Positions 1-6,666 of a DNA stretch of 8,502 nt are shown here, in pieces (position 1 is the stretch's first letter; every line of letters begins with the position of its first letter). The DNA is from Hyphomicrobiales bacterium (lineage in GTDB: Bacteria > Pseudomonadota > Alphaproteobacteria > Rhizobiales > Kaistiaceae): positions 1 to 8,502 of the forward strand of contig JAFKJZ010000069.1 of NCBI GenBank assembly GCA_017305815.1. Reading direction: 5' to 3'. The notes under the pieces were generated by a model. It made no database searches and was not told the origin of the DNA. It saw only the letters and a list, made by a program, of their open reading frames with translations. A program made the translations under genes and the position numbers.

Positions 1-255
1 GCCCTGGATCGGCTTGCCGAACTTGGTGGCGAGCACGATCTTGTCACGCCGCGCGCCCAGCACCTCGCCGATGATGCTCTCGGAATGCGTGTCGGCATAG
101 ATGTCGGCGGTATCGAAGAAATTGATGCCGTGATCGATCGCCGCGTCGATCACCCGGCGCGACCCTTCGAGGTCGATGCGCCCGCCGAAATTATTGGTGC
201 CGAGACCGATCACCGAAACATCGAGATCGGTAGTGCCGAGCTTGCGTGTCTGCAT
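1..255 (-). CDS. Aldo/keto reductase, N-terminal part (runs off left edge)
   Basis: This is the first 85 codons of an aldo/keto reductase, a cytoplasmic NAD(P)H-dependent oxidoreductase with a TIM-barrel fold. The start ATG is at 255-253, read leftward, and an AGG/GAGG-like ribosome site lies about 7-10 bases upstream. The protein begins MQTRKLGTTDLDVSVIGLGT, the usual first beta strands of the family. Residues 47-53 (FFDTADI) are followed by Y; in this family the D of FDTAD (about residue 48) and the Tyr of DIY (residue 53) are the cofactor-contacting Asp and the catalytic Tyr. The ALATKFG-type strand (VLATKFG, residues 74-80) places the catalytic Lys at 78. The rest, roughly 230 residues in a typical member, is outside the window. 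It is divergent from mntH, so the two share an upstream region. The substrate cannot be told from this fragment. Confidence 0.9.
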   Translation of the reverse strand, partial: MQTRKLGTTDLDVSVIGLGTNNFGGRIDLEGSRRVIDAAIDHGINFFDTADIYADTHSESIIGEVLGARRDKIVLATKFGKPIQG

Positions 256-266
256 CGAGGTGCCTC

Positions 267-296
267 ATGTTGGGTCGGAGATAGTCAGGCAATCAA
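267..296 (-). promoter_or_regulatory. Weak candidate promoter for the aldo/keto reductase
   Basis: Read on the minus strand, TTGATT (complement of 296-291) is followed after 18 bases by CAACAT (complement of 272-267). The leader to the ATG at 255 would then be very short, and the -10 element is a poor match. This is only the best-looking pair in the short upstream stretch. Confidence 0.22.
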
Positions 297-420
297 ACTA
301 GGGCCTGCCGGATGTTCCCGCCAGTCGCAGCCTTCCGATTCCGCGATCGCGCGTCCGCGGCGGCTCCCGCGCTGCCGTTGCGCCGCCGCCGCGTTCGCGC
401 CGCCTGTCGCAACGTTCCTG

Positions 421-450
421 TTGACTTCGCGGCCAACTCGTCCATTTAAT
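421..450 (+). promoter_or_regulatory. Candidate sigma70-type promoter of mntH
   Basis: TTGACT at 421-426 (-35) and TTTAAT at 445-450 (-10) are separated by 18 bases. They sit in the only AT-richer patch of an otherwise very GC-rich spacer. Transcription would begin near 457, giving a leader of about 30 bases before the mntH ATG at 487. The element overlaps the palindrome at 450-470, which fits repression by metal. Confidence 0.55.
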
Positions 451-470
451 GCGAATAGTTCTCAGTTGCA
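450..470 (+). promoter_or_regulatory. Candidate Mur/Fur-type operator of mntH
   Basis: An imperfect palindrome has outer arms TGC...GCA (450-452 and 468-470), extendable to AATGC/GCATT at 448-452 and 468-472. Inside are AT-rich half-sites GAAT (453-456) and AGTT (464-467). Its length, TGC/GCA ends and AT-rich interior resemble the manganese-responsive sites bound by the Fur-family protein Mur in alphaproteobacteria. It begins at the last base of the -10 and covers the predicted transcription start, where a repressor would block RNA polymerase. The link to Mur is inferred from pattern and gene identity, not from a motif score. Confidence 0.45.
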
Positions 471-486
471 TTTCTGAAAGCCCATC

Positions 487-1836
487 ATGCGGACGATCGA
501 GGAAGAGAAGGCAGCGGGCGGCGGGTGGCGTCGCGAACGTGGCGCTCCTTCGCTCGCCGAGGTGCATGGCTCGATCGCGGTCGCCCCGGGAGCGCCGAAC
601 TGGCGCAAGGCGGCCGCCTTCCTCGGCCCCGGCTATCTGGTCGCCGTCGGCTACATGGATCCCGGCAACTGGGCGACCTCGATCGCCGGCGGCTCGCGCT
701 TCGGCTACACGCTGCTCTTCGTCGTGCTGCTGTCGAGCCTGATGGCGATGATCCTGCAGGCGCTGGCGACGCGGCTGGCGATCGCCACCGGCCGCGATCT
801 CGCCCAGGCCTGCCGCGACGCCTATCCCGCCCCGGTCGCCGGCCTGCTCTGGATCCTGGCCGAGATCGCCATCTGCGCCACCGACCTCGCCGAGGTGATC
901 GGCACGGCGATCGGCCTCAATCTCCTGTTCGGCATCCCGCTCGAGATCGGCGTGCTGATCACCGCCCTCGACGTCTTCCTGGTGCTCTATCTGCAGACCA
1001 AGGGGTTTCGCTGGGTCGAGGCGCTGGTGATCACGCTGCTCGGCGTCATCGCGGTGTCGTTCCTGGTGCAGATCGTCATGGCCGACCCGGTCTGGGGCGA
1101 ACTGGTGCGCGGCTTCGTGCCCTCGACCGAGATCGTCTCCAACCCGAACATGCTCTATCTGGCGCTGGGCATCATCGGCGCGACCGTGATGCCGCACAAT
1201 CTCTACCTGCATTCCGGCATCGTGCAGACCCGCGCCTACCATGCCGACAGCAAAGGCAAGCGCGAGGCGATCCGCTTCGCGACGATGGATTCGACGCTGG
1301 CGCTGCTGTTCGCGCTCGCCATCAACGCCTCGATCCTGATCCTCGCGGCCTCGGCCTTCCACGCCAAGGGCAACACGGAGGTGGTCGAACTCGACAAGGC
1401 CTACACGCTGCTGCATCCGCTGCTCGGCTCGGCGCTGGCGCCGACCCTCTTCGCCGTGGCGCTGCTCTGCTGCGGCCTCAACTCGACGGTCACCGCCACC
1501 ATGGCCGGCCAGATCGTCATGGAGGGCTTCCTCAACATCCGCCTGGCGCCCTGGCTGCGCCGGCTGATCACGCGCGGCATCGCCATCGTGCCGGCCGCCG
1601 CCGTCACGATCTATTACGGCGACAAGGGCGCAGGCCAGCTGCTGATCCTGTCGCAGGTGATCCTGAGCCTGCAGCTCCCCTTCGCCGTGATCCCGCTGGT
1701 GGTGTTCACCGCCGAGCGCCGCAAGATGGGCGAGTTCACGACGCCGCGCTGGCTGACCGCCGTCGCCGCCGTCATCGCCGCGACGATCATCGTCCTCAAC
1801 ATCAAGCTGATCTTCGACGTGCTGGCCGGCGGGTAG
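487..1836 (+). CDS. mntH: Nramp-family divalent metal (Mn2+)/H+ symporter MntH
   Basis: A 449-residue inner-membrane transporter that brings Mn2+ (and often Fe2+ and other divalent ions) into the cytoplasm with protons. The family signatures are all visible. DPGNW at residues 58-62 in TM1 supplies the metal-binding Asp58 and Asn61. [13 protein letters not shown] at 231-243 in TM6 carries the ligand Met235 and the conserved His237. [22 protein letters not shown] spans 328-349, and [11 protein letters not shown] at 394-404 lies in TM10. About eleven hydrophobic segments follow a charged N-terminal tail of about 38 residues. Length is normal for bacterial MntH. The ATG at 487 is preceded by a weak GAAAG (476-480). 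The gene stands alone, ends in a strong terminator, and has a candidate Mur/Fur site at its start, consistent with control by manganese. Nothing is missing or broken. Confidence 0.95.
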   Translation: MRTIEEEKAAGGGWRRERGAPSLAEVHGSIAVAPGAPNWRKAAAFLGPGYLVAVGYMDPGNWATSIAGGSRFGYTLLFVVLLSSLMAMILQALATRLAIATGRDLAQACRDAYPAPVAGLLWILAEIAICATDLAEVIGTAIGLNLLFGIPLEIGVLITALDVFLVLYLQTKGFRWVEALVITLLGVIAVSFLVQIVMADPVWGELVRGFVPSTEIVSNPNMLYLALGIIGATVMPHNLYLHSGIVQTRAYHADSKGKREAIRFATMDSTLALLFALAINASILILAASAFHAKGNTEVVELDKAYTLLHPLLGSALAPTLFAVALLCCGLNSTVTATMAGQIVMEGFLNIRLAPWLRRLITRGIAIVPAAAVTIYYGDKGAGQLLILSQVILSLQLPFAVIPLVVFTAERRKMGEFTTPRWLTAVAAVIAATIIVLNIKLIFDVLAGG

Positions 1837-1884
1837 CGAGCCGCGCCGCCTTCCCTGCCCGTCTCCTTCCATGACCTGATAACA

Positions 1885-1918
1885 AAAAAGCCCCCGTCCG
1901 ATCGGACGGGGGCTTTTT
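1885..1918. terminator. Bidirectional rho-independent terminator between mntH and the uxaA-like gene
   Basis: A perfect 34-bp palindrome centred between 1901 and 1902. The GC-rich core arm is GCCCCCGTCC (1890-1899) paired with its complement (1904-1913), a GATC sits at the tip, and the core is flanked by A5 on the left and T5 on the right, followed by GTTTT. Because the A and T tracts are symmetric, the same structure ends transcripts from both strands. It lies 49 bases after the mntH stop and 29 bases after the stop of the convergent dehydratase gene at 1947. Confidence 0.95.
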
Positions 1919-1946
1919 GTTTTCAAGACAGCGGTAACGCCGGGCC

Positions 1947-3479
1947 TTACATCACGGCGCCGATCTGCCACGGCACGAATTCCGCGTCGCCATAGCCGAG
2001 GTCTTCCGACTTCGAATGCTTGCCGGACGCGACCGCGACGATCTCGTCGAAGATCTCCTGGCCCTTCTCCTCGATCGACACGCCATCCAGCACGTCGCCG
2101 CAATTGATGTCCATGTCATCGATCATGCGGGTGTAGACGTCGGAATTGGTCGCGAGCTTGATCGACGGCGTCGGCTTGTAGCCGGCGGCCGAGCCACGGC
2201 CCGTGGTGAACACGATCATGTTGGCGCCGGAAGCGATCTGGCCGGTGACGGCGGCCGGGTCATAGCCCGGGCTGTCCATGTAGACGAAGCCATGCGTATC
2301 GACCGGCTCGGCATACTTGTAGACGCCGCGCAGCGTCGAGGTGCCGCCCTTGGCGGCGGCGCCGAGCGACTTCTCGAGAATCGTCGTCAGGCCACCCAGC
2401 TTGTTGCCCGGCGACGGGTTGTTGTTCATCTCGCCCTGGTTGCGCTCGGTATAATCTTCCCACCACTTGATCAGGCCGACCAGCTTCTCGCCGACCTCGC
2501 GGTTGGCGGCGCGGCGGGTGAGCAGGTGCTCGGCGCCGTAGATCTCCGGCGTCTCCGACAGGATGGTCGTGCCGCCATGGCGGACGAGAATATCCGAGGC
2601 ATGGCCGAGCGCCGGATTGGCGGTGATGCCGGAATAGCCGTCGGAGCCGCCGCACTGCAGGCCGACCATGATCTCGGAGACCGGGGTCGCCTGGCGCCGG
2701 TAGGCGTTGGCAGCCGGCAGCATCTCCTTGATCGTGGCGATGCCGGTCTCGATCGTCTTGCGCGTGCCGCCCGTGTCCTGGATCGTCATGGTGCGGAAAC
2801 CGTCATGCTCGACCAGATTGTACTGCTTCATCAGCCGCGGAATCTGGAACACTTCGCAGCCGAGACCGACGACGAGCACGCCGGCGAGGTTCGGATGCGC
2901 GGCATAGCCCCACTGCGTGCGCTCCAGCGTGTCGTAGCCCTCGCCCGAACCGCCCATGCCACAGCCGGTGCCGTGCACGAAGGAGACGACGCCGTCGACG
3001 TTCGGATAGTCCTTGAGGATATCCGAGCGATTGAAGGCGTCGGCGATGTAGCGGGCGACGGTCGCCGAGCAGTTCACGCTGGTCAGGATGCCGATGTAGT
3101 TGCGCGTGCCGACCTTGCCGTTCGGACGGTGGAAGCCATCGAAATGACGGCGCTCGTTGAGCGGCAGCAGGCCGTCGTCATGCGCGCCCTCGGCGAACTG
3201 GTAGTCGCGGTCGAACTCGGACATGCCGCAATTGTGCTCGTGCACCCACTCGCCCGGCGCGATCGGCGCCTTGGCGAAACCGATGATCTGGCCGAACTTC
3301 AGGACCGGGGCGCCTTCGGCGATGCCGGTGACGGCGATCTTGTGGCCTTTGGGCACGCGCTGGCTAGCGGTCACGCCCTCCACGACCGACCCCGGCATGA
3401 TGGTGTCGATGGCGACGCGGACATTGTCCGTGCCGTTCAGGCGCAGGGTACGGGGTTGTGCAGCGGTGGTGACGCTCAT
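1947..3479 (-). CDS. uxaA: Altronate dehydratase-family protein (UxaA/GarD family)
   Basis: A 510-residue cytoplasmic dehydratase of the UxaA/GarD family, which removes water from altronate (giving 2-keto-3-deoxygluconate) or from related sugar acids such as galactarate, using a divalent metal. Residues about 14-82 form the N-terminal SAF domain, ending in HEHN (80-83). The main catalytic domain starts near 117, with KVGTRN at 122-127. Further family signatures are VVGLGCE (203-209), GLQCGGSDGYSGITANP (273-289), NPSPGNKLGG (354-363), FTTGRG (424-429) and KLATNS (441-446). E. coli UxaA has 495 residues and GarD 523, so this is full length with both domains fused. Similarity by eye is closer to UxaA (HEHN, SGITANP, PSPGNK with GGLTT), but the substrate is not proven. 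ATG at 3479 has only a weak GAG upstream. It follows a sugar kinase on the same strand and has its own candidate promoter and operator. Confidence 0.88.
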   Translation of the reverse strand: MSVTTAAQPRTLRLNGTDNVRVAIDTIMPGSVVEGVTASQRVPKGHKIAVTGIAEGAPVLKFGQIIGFAKAPIAPGEWVHEHNCGMSEFDRDYQFAEGAHDDGLLPLNERRHFDGFHRPNGKVGTRNYIGILTSVNCSATVARYIADAFNRSDILKDYPNVDGVVSFVHGTGCGMGGSGEGYDTLERTQWGYAAHPNLAGVLVVGLGCEVFQIPRLMKQYNLVEHDGFRTMTIQDTGGTRKTIETGIATIKEMLPAANAYRRQATPVSEIMVGLQCGGSDGYSGITANPALGHASDILVRHGGTTILSETPEIYGAEHLLTRRAANREVGEKLVGLIKWWEDYTERNQGEMNNNPSPGNKLGGLTTILEKSLGAAAKGGTSTLRGVYKYAEPVDTHGFVYMDSPGYDPAAVTGQIASGANMIVFTTGRGSAAGYKPTPSIKLATNSDVYTRMIDDMDINCGDVLDGVSIEEKGQEIFDEIVAVASGKHSKSEDLGYGDAEFVPWQIGAVM

Positions 3480-3563
3480 CGATGATCTCGGAATAGAGGG
3501 CTACGGCACGACCGGAAACCGCGCGCAGGCGCAGGCCGGATGCGACTCAGATTGGTTTTCAGA

Positions 3564-3578
3564 TGAATATGATATTCA
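3564..3578. promoter_or_regulatory. AT-rich 15-bp palindrome, candidate repressor operator for the uxaA-like gene
   Basis: TGAATATGATATTCA is a perfect inverted repeat of 7-bp arms around a central G. It is conspicuous because the surrounding DNA is GC-rich. It overlaps the candidate -10 of the dehydratase promoter, the classic place for a repressor site. Sugar-acid genes are commonly controlled by GntR/FadR-, IclR- or LacI-type repressors, but the sequence does not identify which. No regulator gene is in the window. Confidence 0.45.
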
Positions 3579-3598
3579 CCAGTGATCAGTCTTGTCAG
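3569..3598 (-). promoter_or_regulatory. Candidate promoter of the uxaA-like gene
   Basis: On the minus strand CTGACA (complement of 3598-3593) and TATCAT (complement of 3574-3569) are spaced by 18 bases. This lies in the 146-bp gap between the kinase stop and the dehydratase start, so the dehydratase can be transcribed independently of the kinase. The leader would be roughly 80 bases. The -10 box lies inside the palindrome at 3564-3578. Confidence 0.4.
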
Positions 3599-3625
3599 TC
3601 GTCATACATCAGCCCCGTCCCGCTG

Positions 3626-4546
3626 TCACGGAAAAGCGGGATCGTCGATCAGCGACAATTCGATCGCCTCCCGCAGGGGGAAGCTGGGCTGCGCGCCCGG
3701 CTTGGCACAGGCAAGCGAACCGGCCACGGCGGCCCGGCGCATCGCGGTCGCGAGGTCGGCGCCCTCATCGAGCAGCGCCGCCAGCACGCCGCAGAACGTG
3801 TCGCCAGCGCCGGTGGTGTCGACCGGCACGACCTTCAGCGCCGGCACGCTGATGGTGTCCGCCTCGGTGGTGGCGGCGACGGCGCCATCCGGGCCGAGGG
3901 TCGCGATCACCGTGCGCTTCAACTCCCCGGCCAGCCGGCTGACCGTCTCGGCGCCGGTCGAGCCGGGGTTAAGGCCGAGATGCCGGGCGAGGTCGCCCGC
4001 CTCGGTCTCGTTCACGAGGATCATGTCGATATCGGCGAAGGCCTCGCGCTCCACCGGCAGGAAGGGCGCGATCGAGAGCACGACGCGCGCGCCGGCGGCC
4101 TTGGCGAGGCGAGCGGCGGCGAGCGTCTGCTCGAACGGCACTTCCATCTGCAGCAGAAGCGTGTCGCCGACGCCGACCGAGCCCGGCGCGATGTCATCGG
4201 CGGAAAGCTTCGCATTGGCGCCCGGCGACAGCACGATGGTGTTCTCGGCATGGTCATCGACGGTGATCACCGCCATGCCGGTCGTGTTGCCCCGGCGCTG
4301 GACGCCGGTCAGGTCGACGCCGCCGGCGTCGAGCTCGGCGAGCGCGGTCGCGGCCATGTCGTCACTGCCGACCGCGCCGATCATGCGGACATTCGCGCCC
4401 GCGCGCCGCGCCGCCAGCGCCTGATTGGCGCCCTTGCCGCCGGGGATCAGCTGGTATTCGGATCCGGGCACCGTCTCGCCCGGGCGCGGCAGGCGCGCGG
4501 TCCGGCTGACGAGATCGATATTGATGGAACCGAAAACCGTGATCAT
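3626..4546 (-). CDS. Ribokinase-like PfkB-family carbohydrate kinase
   Basis: A 306-residue cytoplasmic ATP-dependent sugar kinase of the PfkB family, most like ribokinase (E. coli RbsK has 309 residues). The N terminus GSINIDLVSRTARLPRPGET (6-25) and the substrate-binding PGGKGANQ (35-42) are typical of RbsK. Asn179-Glu180-Thr181-Glu182 matches the NETE motif near the ATP/Mg site. DTTGAGD (243-249) is the anion-hole motif with the catalytic base Asp249, and KPGAQPSFP (282-290) matches the ribokinase C terminus. The usual NPAP stretch reads SIAPFLP (158-164), a mild departure that may affect substrate. The ATG at 4546 has a good GAGGA about 8 bases upstream. It precedes the dehydratase on the same strand after a 146-bp gap. 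A KDG kinase would fit the pathway better, but the sequence looks more like ribokinase, so the substrate is left open. Confidence 0.9.
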   Translation of the reverse strand: MITVFGSINIDLVSRTARLPRPGETVPGSEYQLIPGGKGANQALAARRAGANVRMIGAVGSDDMAATALAELDAGGVDLTGVQRRGNTTGMAVITVDDHAENTIVLSPGANAKLSADDIAPGSVGVGDTLLLQMEVPFEQTLAAARLAKAAGARVVLSIAPFLPVEREAFADIDMILVNETEAGDLARHLGLNPGSTGAETVSRLAGELKRTVIATLGPDGAVAATTEADTISVPALKVVPVDTTGAGDTFCGVLAALLDEGADLATAMRRAAVAGSLACAKPGAQPSFPLREAIELSLIDDPAFP

Positions 4547-4581
4547 GACTGCTTCCTCAGCGGAGGTTTCTTTTGGTGTTG

Positions 4582-4600
4582 TGCACTCGAATCGAATGCA
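4582..4600. promoter_or_regulatory. 19-bp near-perfect palindrome upstream of the sugar kinase, candidate operator
   Basis: TGCACTCGAATCGAATGCA has 9-bp arms around a central A, with 8 of 9 positions paired. It lies 36 bases upstream of the kinase start codon at 4546. The core TCGAAT is repeated at 4587-4592 and 4592-4597, and TCGAATG recurs at 4608-4614, 16 bp from the copy at 4592-4598, so more than one repressor or activator dimer may bind. The length and odd-centred symmetry would suit a LacI- or GntR-type regulator. No clear -35/-10 pair could be assigned to the kinase. Confidence 0.4.
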
Positions 4601-4620
4601 ATCTGGGTCGAATGGGCCCG

Positions 4621-4639
4621 GGCCGAACGCACTTCGGCC
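4621..4639. repeat. Inverted repeat, 7-bp stem with 5-base loop
   Basis: GGCCGAA (4621-4627) pairs with TTCGGCC (4633-4639) across the loop CGCAC. There is no T-tract on either side, so it does not look like a normal intrinsic terminator. Its role is unknown. Confidence 0.5.
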
Positions 4640-4888
4640 GATGAGCGCCGCAGAGAATGCCTAGGCGCGACGACGCGCACAAGTAGCCGCACAGGTTGCA
4701 GGCGCGCCCGCGCTTCCTGGCCCGTCGTCCCCCAGCGGCACCCCCCGGGAAAAAATGGCTTCAAATATGATCGCAGGCGACCTCCGGCGACGTTCCGCAT
4801 TCTCGAAAACGCGGCTAAGCTATGTGGGATTTGACGGGAATCATGGCGTCGGGGAACGCGACATTGTCGGACTTGAGCAACCAACCGG

Positions 4889-4919
4889 AAGGTGGGAATC
4901 CGCTCCGGATCCGCACCTT
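4889..4919. repeat. Long imperfect hairpin upstream of opgG
   Basis: Arms 4889-4902 and 4906-4919 form a 14-bp stem with 12 paired positions (mismatches 4895/4913 and 4897/4911) and a 3-base loop CTC. A G-T pair could extend it at 4888/4920. Only three T residues follow, so termination is doubtful. It could be part of the opgG 5' untranslated region or of a small RNA. Confidence 0.5.
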
Positions 4920-4977
4920 TGTCGCGACAGGGCCATGGCGGACGGAAGCCTTCGGCCCTATAGGGAGCCAACGACCT

Positions 4978-4998
4978 CCGCAGCCGGTTCGGCTGCGG
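4978..4998. repeat. Perfect 9-bp hairpin in the opgG upstream region
   Basis: CCGCAGCCG (4978-4986) pairs exactly with CGGCTGCGG (4990-4998) around GTT. It is followed by CAAACGG rather than a T-run, so it is not a standard terminator. It lies 81 bases before the opgG start codon. A second perfect palindrome, CCCTATAGGG at 4956-4965, stands just upstream. Confidence 0.55.
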
Positions 4999-5079
4999 CA
5001 AACGGGCCGTGTTAATTTCACCACAGTTCGACCCTAAGTTCGGGTAACCACTCCGGTTTTCCGAGAAAACAGACAGAAA

Positions 5080-6666
5080 ATGACTGAGACTCCGTTCAAG
5101 ATCTCGCGGCGACGCCTGCTCGCATCGGCCGGCGCCTTTGTCGCCGCCGCTGCCATCGGCAACCTGTACCCGGTCGAGGCCATGGCGCAGGCGAACAACG
5201 TCGCCGCGTCGCTTGCGACGGACGGTCCCTTCACCCGGTCGACCGTGGCGGAAATCGCGCGCCGCCTGTCGCGGGTGCCGTTCGCCGCGCCGACCTCGCG
5301 CCTGCCGGACGTGCTGCAGAACCTGACCTACGACCAGTATCGCGACATCCGCTTCAAGCCGTCGGCTTCGGTCTGGGCCGATGACGGCCTGCCGTTCAAG
5401 CTGCAGCTCTTCCATCCCGGCTTCTACTACAAGGAGCCGATCGAGGTCGCGATCGTCAAGGAAGGCCAGGCCAAGCACCTGCCCTACTCGACCAACATGT
5501 TCGATTTCGGCCCGCTGGTGCCGAAGGGCATCCCCGACGTCGACATGGGCTTCGCCGGCATCCGGGTACACGGCCCGATCAACAATCCCAACTATTTCGA
5601 CGAAATCCTCGTCTTCCAGGGCGCCAGCTATTTCCGCGCGATCGGCCGCGGCCAGGTCTACGGCATCTCCGCGCGCGGCCTCGCCATCAAGACGGCAGAG
5701 CCCGAGGGCGAGGAATTCCCGATCTTCCGCGCCTTCTGGGTCGAGACCCCGATCAAGGAAGGCGAGACCATCGTCCTGCACGCGCTGCTCGACAGCCCGA
5801 GCGCGTCCGGCGCCTATCGCTTCACGATCCGGCCCGGCTATCCCACCACCATGGATGTCGAGGCGACCCTGTTCCCGCGCGTCGATCTCACCAAGGTCGG
5901 CCTGGCGCCGGGCACCAGCATGTATTTCTTCGGCTCGAACGACCGCATCGGCGTCGACGACTTCCGCCCCGAAGTGCACGATTCCGATGGCCTGCTGATG
6001 GTCAATGGCCGCGGCGAACGGCTGTGGCGGCCGATCTCCAATCCGACGACGCTACAGATCAGCGCCTTCGTCGACGCCGGCCCGCGCGGCTTCGGCCTGA
6101 TGCAGCGCAACCGCGTCTTCGACAATTACGAGGATCTCGAGGCCTCCTACGAGGCGCGGCCAAGCCTCTGGGTCGAGCCGGTCGGCGACTGGGGCCAGGG
6201 CGCCGTCACGCTGGTCGAGATCCCGACCAATTCCGAGGTGCATGACAACATCGTCGCCTACTGGCAGCCGAAGGACGTCATCGCTGCAGGCACCGAATAC
6301 GCCTTCGCCTATCGCCTGTCCTGGGGCGGCGACCCGGCCTATGCGCCGGGCGGCATGGTCGTGGCCGGCACCCGCATCGGCCGCGCCCAGTCGGATGGCG
6401 ACAATCCCAATCGCCGCTTTGTGATCGACTTTTTCCCGCCGCAGGCGTTGGAAGGCCAGCCGGCGAAGGAACCGAAGGCGACGGTCACCACATCCAGGGG
6501 TAAGATCAGCAATGTCGTGCTGATCCCCAACCCGAAGCTGGGTGAAGGATGGCGCGTCAATTTCGAACTCGACCCGGAAGACGCGACCCTCGTGGAGTTG
6601 AGGGTCGTGCTGCAGTTCCCGGATGAGCGGCCAGCGGAGACCTGGGTCTATCGATGGACGGCGTGA
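5080..6666 (+). CDS. opgG: Periplasmic glucan biosynthesis protein OpgG/OpgD (MdoG family) with Tat signal
   Basis: A 528-residue exported protein of the MdoG/OpgG/OpgD family, needed for osmoregulated periplasmic glucans. The N terminus has a twin-arginine signal: ISRRRLL (8-14), the hydrophobic stretch [13 protein letters not shown], and a likely AMA/QA cleavage after residue 36. E. coli OpgD is Tat-exported while OpgG uses Sec, so the signal is OpgD-like while the operon position beside opgH is OpgG-like. Conserved blocks include [11 protein letters not shown] (140-150), [11 protein letters not shown] (295-305), [10 protein letters not shown] (313-322) and [15 protein letters not shown] (338-352), followed by the [11 protein letters not shown] and [12 protein letters not shown] region (364-390). 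Length is near E. coli OpgG (511). E. coli OpgD has been described as an endo-beta-1,2-glucanase (GH186), so OpgG may trim or process the backbone made by OpgH. The start ATG lacks a clear Shine-Dalgarno sequence. Its last 13 bases overlap opgH. Confidence 0.93.
   Translation: MTETPFKISRRRLLASAGAFVAAAAIGNLYPVEAMAQANNVAASLATDGPFTRSTVAEIARRLSRVPFAAPTSRLPDVLQNLTYDQYRDIRFKPSASVWADDGLPFKLQLFHPGFYYKEPIEVAIVKEGQAKHLPYSTNMFDFGPLVPKGIPDVDMGFAGIRVHGPINNPNYFDEILVFQGASYFRAIGRGQVYGISARGLAIKTAEPEGEEFPIFRAFWVETPIKEGETIVLHALLDSPSASGAYRFTIRPGYPTTMDVEATLFPRVDLTKVGLAPGTSMYFFGSNDRIGVDDFRPEVHDSDGLLMVNGRGERLWRPISNPTTLQISAFVDAGPRGFGLMQRNRVFDNYEDLEASYEARPSLWVEPVGDWGQGAVTLVEIPTNSEVHDNIVAYWQPKDVIAAGTEYAFAYRLSWGGDPAYAPGGMVVAGTRIGRAQSDGDNPNRRFVIDFFPPQALEGQPAKEPKATVTTSRGKISNVVLIPNPKLGEGWRVNFELDPEDATLVELRVVLQFPDERPAETWVYRWTA

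Larger units (their letters stand above)
4547..5079. other. 533-bp gene-free divergent intergenic region between the sugar kinase and opgG
   Basis: No convincing coding sequence was found here on either strand: the short open frames encode Arg/Pro/Gly-rich proteins typical of GC-rich noise and lack good ribosome sites. The left part (4547-4620) is the kinase upstream region with the 19-bp palindrome. The right part holds several inverted repeats (4621-4639, 4889-4919, 4956-4965, 4978-4998), suggesting a structured leader for opgGH or a small RNA. TTAATT at 5012-5017 is the only AT-rich -10-like hexamer near opgG; a matching -35 is not evident. Confidence 0.6.

Noticed and set aside
356..393. 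A 9-bp inverted repeat (CGCGGCGGC at 356-364 and its complement at 385-393) upstream of mntH
   Set aside because: It consists of simple GC-rich triplet-like sequence with a 20-base loop, expected by chance in such a region, and it lies upstream of the candidate promoter.
298..2103. A 601-codon open frame on the minus strand, opposite mntH
   Set aside because: It is rich in Arg, Asp, Gly, Gln and His with no recognisable domain, runs through the terminator palindrome and into the next gene, and is antisense to a clear MntH. It is a product of GC-rich codon use.
2016..3485. A 489-codon open frame on the plus strand, opposite the dehydratase gene
   Set aside because: Its low-complexity Ala/Arg/Asp/Gly/Val composition and full antisense overlap with an unmistakable UxaA-family gene mark it as a shadow frame.
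3619..3640. CCCGCT/AGCGGG inverted repeat around the kinase stop codon, as a terminator
   Set aside because: The stem is only 6 bp with a 10-base loop, and no T-tract follows on the minus strand, so termination is unlikely.
4743..4775. AT-rich patch with GGGAAAAAATGG and CAAATATGATC as a promoter or start of a gene
   Set aside because: No properly spaced -35/-10 pair was found, and the frames starting here do not look coding.
4755..5015. A possible small protein of 86 residues upstream of opgG
   Set aside because: It has no good Shine-Dalgarno site and no recognisable motif, and it covers the inverted repeats, which are better explained as non-coding structure.
4543..5979. A 478-codon minus-strand frame spanning the intergenic region and the start of opgG
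   Set aside because: It crosses the kinase upstream region and is antisense to opgG. Its composition is charged and repetitive with no family match by eye.
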